NCBI GenBank assembly: GCA_937884235.1
Contig: CALGBT010000872.1
Span: forward strand, 1-8,598
Direction: 5' to 3'
From: an uncultured Pseudomonadota bacterium
GTDB taxonomy: Bacteria > Myxococcota_A > UBA9042 > CAIXZC01
Length of the DNA stretch: 8,598 nt
Made by a program: the position numbers and the translations under genes. Under the pieces are notes generated by a model. It searched no databases. It saw only the letters and a program-made list of their open reading frames with translations, and had not been told where the DNA came from. Shown here piece after piece: positions 1 through 4,914 of the stretch; within the stretch, counting starts at the first letter, position 1, and the number at the start of each line of letters is the position of its first letter.

Positions 1-396
1 CTCCGCCGGATTCACCTGACCCGTCCCGTCTACCGCCACCCGGGTCACCCGCCACCCCTCGCTCTCCAGATAGCAGAGCACATTCTCCACGGCGGGATGC
101 TCCACGGCACTCGACACAATATGCCGCCCCTTTTCCCGCAACGCCCGCGCCACCCCCACCAGCGCCAGGTTGTTGGACTCCGTGCCGCCACTCGTAAACG
201 TAATCTCCGCCGCCTCAGCCCCCAACAACGATGCCACCTCCCCCCTGGCCCGCACCACCGCCTCCGCAGTTTGCCGACCATACCAGTGTGAACTTGAAGC
301 GTTGCCAAAATGCAGTTCCAGAAATGGCAACATCGCCTCCACTACCCCCGGGTGCAGCGGAGTAGTGGCATTGTAGTCAAGATAGATTGGGGGCAT
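1..396 (-). CDS. Cysteine desulfurase, class-V PLP aminotransferase (NifS/IscS type), C-terminus cut by window edge
   Basis: Only the first 132 residues are visible; the reading frame runs open off the left edge. The family removes sulfur from L-cysteine, giving alanine and an enzyme persulfide that feeds Fe-S cluster or thiolation pathways in the cytoplasm. Visible signatures in order: YLDYNATTPLHP (residues 5-16), the conserved N-terminal motif; FGNASSSHWYGR (30-41), the GNxSSxHxxGR block; TFTSGGTESNNLAL (66-79), the PLP-phosphate-binding SGxTESNN motif; and HIVSSAVEHPAVENV (92-106), whose His100 is the residue that stacks on PLP. The PLP lysine and the active-site Cys loop lie outside the window, so activity and subclass (NifS, IscS or other) cannot be judged. 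The start ATG at 394-396 has GGAGA at 404-408, spaced 7 nt, and an in-frame stop lies just upstream (436-438, the stop of the preceding gene). It is co-oriented with the large lipoprotein gene, 39 nt downstream, so co-transcription is possible. Family assignment is secure. Confidence 0.95.
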   Translation of the reverse strand, partial: MPPIYLDYNATTPLHPGVVEAMLPFLELHFGNASSSHWYGRQTAEAVVRARGEVASLLGAEAAEITFTSGGTESNNLALVGVARALREKGRHIVSSAVEHPAVENVLCYLESEGWRVTRVAVDGTGQVNPAE

Positions 397-403
397 CTCC
401 GAT

Positions 404-408
404 TCTCC
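404..408 (-). promoter_or_regulatory. Ribosome binding site of the cysteine desulfurase gene
   Basis: GGAGA on the minus strand ends 7 nt before the ATG at 396. A second GGAG abuts the ATG directly (397-400) and is too close to serve. This supports initiation within the short gap after the upstream lipoprotein gene. Confidence 0.6.
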
Positions 409-435
409 GAATGTGCTGATTGACAGGGTGAGCGA

Positions 436-3400
436 CTACTTCTTACATGTAGTTTGATTGTTGTTCCAGCAGCTCCCGCAGGAGAGGTTACAGCTATACC
501 CCGTGGCGTTGTACCCCGACGGGCAGCCGATGCCGCACTTGTTAAACTGGCTGCCCGTGTCGAGGGCGCAGGACGTCTGGTTGTCGTTCCAACAACTGCC
601 GCATGAAAGATTGCAGCTGTAGCCCGTAGCGTGATAGCCCGTGGGACATCCTATCCCACACTTGTTGAAGTTCGTACCGCAGTCGGGTTTGCAGGTGGTC
701 TGATTGTCGTTCCAACAACTGCCGCAGGAAAGGTTGCAGCTGTAGCCGGACGGGTGGTAACCCGACGGGCAGCCGATGCCGCATTTGTTCATGCTGTTGT
801 TGCAGCCAGAGCAGCCGGAGCAGACGTCGCCCCATTGGCACTGGTTTGTACAGCTCTTGGCCCGACAGGTACTGCAGCCCGAAGTGCTGGTGGAACCGGG
901 GGAGCAAATCCCCTCGTTGCCACAGCCGGCCCACTGACAACTGTTCATGCAGGTTTGCGAGCCGCACAGGCCGCACGATTGCGATGTGCCCGGTTTGCAG
1001 ACCCCCTGGCTACCGCAGCCACCCCAGGCAGGCCACGCACAGCTGTTGTTGCAGGTGCGGTATTGGGTGCCGCAGTTACCGCACGATTGCGACTCCAGTT
1101 GGCCGGGAGAACACGTCCCCTGGCCACCGCAGCCGCCGTAGTTGCCCCAGGCACATTGCTCGGTGCAGGTTCGGGTTTGCGTGCCGCACAGTCCGCAGGT
1201 GGCGGAATCACTGGCCCCCGGCGCACAGACCCCCTGCCCGGAGCAGACCGCCCAGTCGTTCCACTGGCAGAGCCCGTTGCAGGTGCGGGTCTGGGTACCG
1301 CAGTTGCCGCAGGATTGGGTATCCAGTTGCCCGGGGGCACACGCCCCTTGGGTTCCGCACTCGCCCCAGGAGTCCCACGCACACAGTTCTGTGCAGACTC
1401 GCTTCTGGGTGCCGCAGAGCCCGCAGTCACCCGATTCTTCAGCCCCGGGGCCGCAGACGCCCTGGCCCAGGCAGCCGGTCCAATCGCCCCACTGGCAGCC
1501 GTCACTGCAGGTGCGCGTCTTGGCTCCGCAGTTGCCGCAGGCCTCGCTTTGCTGGTCTCCGGGGGTGCAGCCGCCTTCGCCAACACAAGGCGTCCATTTG
1601 CCCCAGGTGCACTTATCGTCGCAAACCCTGGTCTTGCTGCCGCACAGGCCACAGAGGTCGTCTTCCTTATCGCCCGGGGAGCAGCTTCCTTCGCCGATGC
1701 ACCCTACGTGCTGCCACTGGCATTGCTGGTTGCACTGGAAATGATCCACGCCGCAGTGGCCGCAGGCCCCGTCATCCTTCTCGACGCCCGGCTGGCAGAC
1801 GCCTTCGCCAGCGCATTGACCCCAGTCGCCCCAGGCGCACTGGTCGGTGCACTGGCGCTGGCGAGTGCCGCAGCTGCCGCATCCTTCGCCATCGTTCTGG
1901 CCAGGTGTGCAAGTGAACGTCTCGTCGGTCTGCCCGTTACAATCGTCATCGATACCGTTGCAAATCTCCACGGGCGGCAGCGGGCAGACATCCAGGCACA
2001 TGGGAGCCTGCTTGCAAGTAGCGAAATCGGTGCAGGTCTTCGAAACCAGCGCCGAGCAAGGTCCCCACTTGCCACCATCACAGAACCTGACGCCCACTTC
2101 GCACTCCGAAGAACACTCCTCCTCGAAGAGGTCCGCAGTCTCGTCGCAGTCGTTGTCCTTGCCGTCACAGAGTTCGACATTGCCCGGGAAGACCTCGTCA
2201 TCCAGGGGGGCACAGTCTTCGTCGTCGTTGATACCGTCGTCGTCATCGTCGTTGTCGCACGCGTCACCCTTGCCATCCTTGTCGGTATCGGTCTGGTCGG
2301 GGTTGGCGACGCCGGGGCAGTTGTCGTCGTTGTCATCAAGGCCGTCATCGTCATCGTCATCGTCCAGGCAATCGGCCACGCCGTCGCCGTCAGTGTCAGG
2401 TGACCCCTCATCGATTTCGTCGTTGCAGTTGTTGTCGATGCCGTCGCAGCCCTCGGCAGCTGCTGGGTGGATCAGCGCATCGAAGGGCTTGCAGTCGCCC
2501 GGTTCCTGCGTCAGGTAGAGCGCATCGGGGCCGCACAGACAGCTGCTGAACTCCGCTTCCCCAAACCCGTCCTTGTCGACATCAAGATAATAAAGTGCGC
2601 AGCCCTGCGAGTTGGGCTCGTCGATCATGCCGTTGCAGTTGTCGTCCTTGCCGTTGCAGACTTCGGGTAGCAGGTGGCTGACTTCGGGGTCGAGGGGGGC
2701 ACAGTCGGTGGGGTCGTCCTCGCCGTCATTGTCGTCATCCTCGTCGCAGACGTTGCCCTTGCCATCCTGGTCAGTGTCCAGCTGCCCCTCGTTGGGAATC
2801 AGTGGGCAGGTGTCGTCACCGTTGGGAATGCCGTCGCCATCCACGTCATCGTCGCATGCGTCGCCGATGCCGTCCCCGTCCTGGTCAGGCTGGTTGGGGT
2901 TTGCTACCAGCGGGCAATTATCGCCGTCGTCGGGTATGCCGTCACCGTCATCGTCGCCGTCGCAAGCATCCCCGGCGCCGTTCTTGTCAGTATCAATCTG
3001 ATCTGGATTGGGAACCAAGGGGCAGTTGTCCTCTTCGTCGTCCAGGTCATCGTTGTCATCGTCATCATCGACGCAGTCGGCGATGCCATCGATGTCGATA
3101 TCTAGGAAGCCCTCGTCGACCACGCCGTCGCAGTCGTCATCCTTGCCGTTACACACTTCTTCAGCCCCAGGGTGGACCGCTGGATCAAGCGGCGCACAAT
3201 CCTCTCCGTCCGGGGTCAAATCGTTGTCATCATCTTCGTCACAGAGATCACCGATGTTGTCGGAGTCCACGTCCTCCTGGCCTGGATTGGCGATGAGGGG
3301 ACAGTTGTCCTGGCCATCAGGGATGCCGTCGCCATCGTCGTCGTCGGTCATGCAGTCGGCGATGCCGTCGTCATTGGCATCTTCGAAGTCCTCGTCGATC

Positions 3401-4341
3401 TCTCCGTCGCAGTCGTCGTCCTTGCCGTTGCAGGCCTCATCCGATGCGCCGGCCATGGGGTCGCACTCGTTGGCTTTGCCGTCGGCGCAAAGCGGCTCGC
3501 TGTGCTCGCACTCGCCAATGCCGCAGCTCTCGCTCCCCAGCCCTTCGTCAACGTTGTCGTCACAATCATCGTCGGCACCATTGCAAATTTCCGCCACCGC
3601 AGCAGTGGCGTTGCAGGGCGTCAGGCCCGCTTCTTCGCAGATGCGGGAGCCCGGACACTGCCCGAATTCGTTGTCCGATTGGCAAATTGTCGAGAGACCC
3701 AGCTTGATGGACTTCTGGGTGCACGGGCAGTTGCCCTCTGCCGCCACGCACTGGCTCTTGGTCTGGCCGTTGGGCAGAGCCACTTCCAGGCAATCAAAGC
3801 CGACGGGGCAGATGGACTTCAGATCGCAGAAGCCGCCGCAAAAGGCCCCTTCGAAACCATAAGGTACGCATTTGTCCTGGTTGCCAACCGGACTCATGCA
3901 CCCAGCATCGTCGACGCAAGGCTTGCAGAGGTTGGCGAAGTCCGAGACGCAGATGAAGACGATGTCGGGGAAGGTGCCTGCCACTTCCTGGCAGCTCCAC
4001 CCCACTGGGCATTCCTCCTGGCAGGGCTGGGAGCATACCCCCTCGCCCATGTGCTCTACGCACCAGCCGGAGAGGCACTGGCTGTTGTCGTCGCAGAGAT
4101 CGCCAAAGCAGCCATCACCCGGTGCGCAACCGGGGTCGTAAATATCCCAACGGCCATCGGCGGCAACTTCCGGAAAGACCTCCTTCTCAAAGACCGTCTC
4201 CGGAAAGACCACTTCTGGCGTGACGTCTGGCACCAGCGCGTCTGGCACGGTGAGACCTTGAATCCCGCCATCGCTGCAAGCCCATAGAAACGCGGTGAAT
4301 ACCAAAAGCAGTAGTGCGCGTGCCTTCAACGCTTCAGTCAT
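436..4341 (-). CDS. Giant Cys/Asp-rich surface lipoprotein with MopE-type motifs, TSP3-like calcium repeats and Cys/Trp tandem repeats
   Basis: 1301 residues. Residues 1-22 form a lipoprotein signal with Lys/Arg, a leucine-rich core and lipobox L-W-A-C (Cys22); Ser23 follows, which by the E. coli rule favours the outer membrane. Residues 27-66 are a Pro/Val/Glu-rich linker. Residues 72-245 are Cys-rich modules. Residues 251-807 hold seven MopE-type motifs (E-x-C-[ND]-G-x-D-[DN]-[DN]-C-x(3)-x-D) at about 251, 302, 395, 560, 630, 723 and 792. They are interleaved with TSP3-like Asp repeats (DxDxDGxxD, DNCPLxxNPxQxDxD) at about 333-370, 425-540 and 659-700, expected to bind many Ca2+ ions. Residues 811-1179 are ten Cys/Trp repeats and 1185-1301 three 41-residue modules. 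A hand count gives about 150 Cys (about 12%), implying export and extensive disulfides. The frame is open upstream to 4467, but the ATG at 4341 is chosen because it has AGGGGAG 5 nt upstream and begins a canonical signal peptide. Function is unknown; adhesion, scaffold or metal binding are plausible. No catalytic domain is visible. Confidence 0.85.
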   Translation of the reverse strand: MTEALKARALLLLVFTAFLWACSDGGIQGLTVPDALVPDVTPEVVFPETVFEKEVFPEVAADGRWDIYDPGCAPGDGCFGDLCDDNSQCLSGWCVEHMGEGVCSQPCQEECPVGWSCQEVAGTFPDIVFICVSDFANLCKPCVDDAGCMSPVGNQDKCVPYGFEGAFCGGFCDLKSICPVGFDCLEVALPNGQTKSQCVAAEGNCPCTQKSIKLGLSTICQSDNEFGQCPGSRICEEAGLTPCNATAAVAEICNGADDDCDDNVDEGLGSESCGIGECEHSEPLCADGKANECDPMAGASDEACNGKDDDCDGEIDEDFEDANDDGIADCMTDDDDGDGIPDGQDNCPLIANPGQEDVDSDNIGDLCDEDDDNDLTPDGEDCAPLDPAVHPGAEEVCNGKDDDCDGVVDEGFLDIDIDGIADCVDDDDDNDDLDDEEDNCPLVPNPDQIDTDKNGAGDACDGDDDGDGIPDDGDNCPLVANPNQPDQDGDGIGDACDDDVDGDGIPNGDDTCPLIPNEGQLDTDQDGKGNVCDEDDDNDGEDDPTDCAPLDPEVSHLLPEVCNGKDDNCNGMIDEPNSQGCALYYLDVDKDGFGEAEFSSCLCGPDALYLTQEPGDCKPFDALIHPAAAEGCDGIDNNCNDEIDEGSPDTDGDGVADCLDDDDDDDGLDDNDDNCPGVANPDQTDTDKDGKGDACDNDDDDDGINDDEDCAPLDDEVFPGNVELCDGKDNDCDETADLFEEECSSECEVGVRFCDGGKWGPCSALVSKTCTDFATCKQAPMCLDVCPLPPVEICNGIDDDCNGQTDETFTCTPGQNDGEGCGSCGTRQRQCTDQCAWGDWGQCAGEGVCQPGVEKDDGACGHCGVDHFQCNQQCQWQHVGCIGEGSCSPGDKEDDLCGLCGSKTRVCDDKCTWGKWTPCVGEGGCTPGDQQSEACGNCGAKTRTCSDGCQWGDWTGCLGQGVCGPGAEESGDCGLCGTQKRVCTELCAWDSWGECGTQGACAPGQLDTQSCGNCGTQTRTCNGLCQWNDWAVCSGQGVCAPGASDSATCGLCGTQTRTCTEQCAWGNYGGCGGQGTCSPGQLESQSCGNCGTQYRTCNNSCAWPAWGGCGSQGVCKPGTSQSCGLCGSQTCMNSCQWAGCGNEGICSPGSTSTSGCSTCRAKSCTNQCQWGDVCSGCSGCNNSMNKCGIGCPSGYHPSGYSCNLSCGSCWNDNQTTCKPDCGTNFNKCGIGCPTGYHATGYSCNLSCGSCWNDNQTSCALDTGSQFNKCGIGCPSGYNATGYSCNLSCGSCWNNNQTTCKK
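439..789 (-). repeat. Three tandem copies of a 41-residue (123-bp) Cys-rich module at the C-terminus of the giant lipoprotein
   Basis: Copies lie at 667-789, 544-666 and 439-543 (the last stops at 35 residues with the gene's end). Each reads NKCGIGCPxGYxxxGYSCNLSCGSCWNxNQTxC, with six conserved Cys, one Trp and paired Gly-Tyr, followed by a variable 8-residue linker. Protein identity between copies is high while third-base positions have diverged, so the copies are old enough to have drifted but look held at the protein level. I do not recognise the module as a named domain. It is the outermost end of the protein and may be a binding or capping element. Confidence 0.85.
805..1911 (-). repeat. 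Ten Cys/Trp-rich tandem repeats; the first eight have an exact 38-residue (114-bp) period
   Basis: These encode residues 811-1179 of the giant lipoprotein. Consensus: CxPGxxxxxxCGxCGTQTRTCxxxCxWxxWxxCxGQGV. Repeat starts are Cys 811, 849, 887, 925, 963, 1001, 1039, 1077, 1115 and 1146, so eight consecutive spacings are exactly 38 residues, after which the last two units shrink to about 31 and 34. The W-x-x-W, CG-x-CG and TRTC spacing recalls thrombospondin type 1 repeats, but I would call it only TSP1-like. From unit 3 to unit 9 the fourth-Cys box alternates strictly between CGLCG and CGNCG, pointing to expansion by a two-unit block. Confidence 0.85.
1921..3591 (-). repeat. MopE-type / thrombospondin-type-3 calcium-repeat array
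   Basis: These encode residues 251-807 of the giant lipoprotein. Seven MopE-type motifs such as EVCNGKDDDCDGVVDE alternate with long runs of Asp in DxDxDGxxD geometry and DNCPLxxNPxQ boxes, the hallmark of TSP3 repeats whose Asp side chains wrap Ca2+. Three DCAPLD boxes (residues 381, 547 and 709) precede MopE-type motifs, a pairing typical of MopE-containing proteins. The Asp codons make the plus strand a striking GTC/ATC-rich tract, which also produces long stop-free antisense frames of no coding significance. Confidence 0.85.
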
Positions 4342-4346
4342 CTGGA

Positions 4347-4353
4347 CTCCCCT
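4347..4353 (-). promoter_or_regulatory. Ribosome binding site deciding the start of the giant lipoprotein gene
   Basis: AGGGGAG on the minus strand, 5 nt before the ATG at 4341. It favours this ATG over the in-frame ATG at 4467, whose extra 42 residues do not look like a signal peptide and would bury the real one. Confidence 0.7.
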
Positions 4354-4391
4354 GGATGGTGCTCTCGCTGAGACTGCCCAAGCCAGGCTCG

Positions 4392-4420
4392 ATAATACTC
4401 TGAGCCGCCCTGCGACACAA
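4392..4420 (-). promoter_or_regulatory. Candidate sigma-70-type promoter for the giant lipoprotein gene
   Basis: Minus strand TTGTGT (4420-4415), a 17-nt spacer, then TATTAT (4397-4392). The -10 matches the consensus at 5 of 6 positions and the -35 at 3 of 6. A start about 7 nt downstream would leave an untranslated leader of roughly 45 nt before the ATG at 4341. Spacing is ideal but the -35 is poor, and sigma-factor preferences in this lineage are unknown. Confidence 0.35.
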
Positions 4421-4640
4421 GAGCGTGGAAAGCACAGGAGGCATCCGTGATCTGATTCTGGCTGCACGTCGTGCCGGTCCTCGGATATTCGTTCTCAGAC
4501 CCGCTCAGATAAGTGCCGGGAAGGAAAGGAAATGTGGGGAATGCTCTGCTCGTGTCATCGTGCCATTTTCAGCCGACTGGGGGCCGTGGCCGAGAAGCGA
4601 CAAAAGACCATTCATTCACCAGCGCCCCCCTTTCCCACCG

Positions 4641-4758
4641 GTCATCCCGCGGCCGGCCGACGGCCGGCGAGGGATCTTCGGGCACCACCCGGTCTCTTCT
4701 ACGGCACTGCCAAGCCACGCAGAGATCCCTCCGGCGGCAGGCCGCCGTTCGGGATGAC
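4641..4758. repeat. Nested inverted repeat: two hairpin-containing arms in opposite orientation (REP/MITE-like)
   Basis: The left arm (4641-4677) starts GTCATCCCG and ends AGGGATCT; the right arm (4723-4758) starts AGATCCCT and ends CGGGATGAC, so the outer 9 bp and inner 8 bp pair perfectly. Within each arm sits its own perfect 7-bp stem: GCCGGCC-GAC-GGCCGGC at 4652-4668 and CGGCGGC-AG-GCCGCCG at 4732-4747. The arms are separated by 45 nt. This is the anatomy of a paired palindromic repeat or a small non-autonomous element. It lies about 160 nt upstream of the plus-strand ATG, and has no T-tract, so it is not a conventional terminator. Confidence 0.75.
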
Positions 4759-4850
4759 ATTGCCGAGTGTGGGGACCGGAACTTGAGAATCAAATCAGGG
4801 ATGCGCCCAAAGCACACGCAGAAACAGCCCTGTGCGTGTGCGTCAAAACG

Positions 4851-4879
4851 TTGCGTACCCGCCAATCCTTGCGTACAGT
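4851..4879 (+). promoter_or_regulatory. Candidate promoter with overlapping TTGCGTAC direct repeat for the BPI-like lipoprotein gene
   Basis: TTGCGT (4851-4856), a 17-nt spacer, then TACAGT (4874-4879): 3 of 6 and 4 of 6 matches to the sigma-70 consensus. An exact 8-mer, TTGCGTAC, occurs at 4851-4858 and again at 4869-4876, 18 bp apart and overlapping both promoter elements, which could be a regulator's half-sites. The predicted leader would be about 30 nt. Weak evidence. Confidence 0.3.
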
Positions 4880-4901
4880 GTCGCCGTTTGGTGAACGGCT
4901 C

Positions 4902-4908
4902 GGGGGGA
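4902..4908 (+). promoter_or_regulatory. Ribosome binding site deciding the start of the BPI-like lipoprotein gene
   Basis: GGGGGGA ends 6 nt before the ATG at 4915. The in-frame ATG at 4909 abuts this G-tract directly and is therefore less likely. The difference is only two residues. Confidence 0.6.
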
Positions 4909-4914
4909 ATGACA

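Larger units (their letters stand above)
4342..4914. other. 573-bp divergent intergenic region between the two lipoprotein genes
   Basis: No gene is supported here. Stop-free frames run through it in several directions, but none has a credible start with a ribosome binding site. It holds a weak minus-strand promoter candidate (4392-4420), a weak plus-strand promoter candidate (4851-4879) with a direct repeat, and a nested inverted repeat (4641-4758). The stretch 4430-4640 shows no structure I can name. Confidence 0.7.

Noticed and set aside
439..1911. Regularly spaced repeats as a CRISPR array
   Set aside because: The periods (123 and 114 bp) are in-frame codon repeats without unique spacers, inside an open reading frame.
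631..2403. Long plus-strand open frame (590 codons) opposite the giant lipoprotein gene
   Set aside because: It is an antisense shadow of Asp/Cys/Gly codons. The predicted protein is Ala/Val/Arg-rich without domains, while the minus frame has a signal peptide, exact repeats and known motifs.
1921..3591. GTC/ATC-rich tract as microsatellite DNA
   Set aside because: It is simply the complement of Asp codons in ordered calcium-binding motifs with Cys, Pro and Asn at fixed positions.
4342..4467. Upstream start of the giant lipoprotein gene at 4467
   Set aside because: It adds 42 residues with scattered Cys and Arg before the real signal peptide. The ATG at 4341 has AGGGGAG at 5 nt and starts a textbook lipoprotein signal.
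4641..4758. Inverted repeat as a bidirectional transcription terminator
   Set aside because: It lies between divergent gene starts, not gene ends, and has no T-tract on either side.
4513..4914. Upstream start of the BPI-like gene at 4513
   Set aside because: The extra 134 codons run through the inverted repeat and the promoter candidates and look like translated non-coding DNA. The lipoprotein signal begins at 4915.
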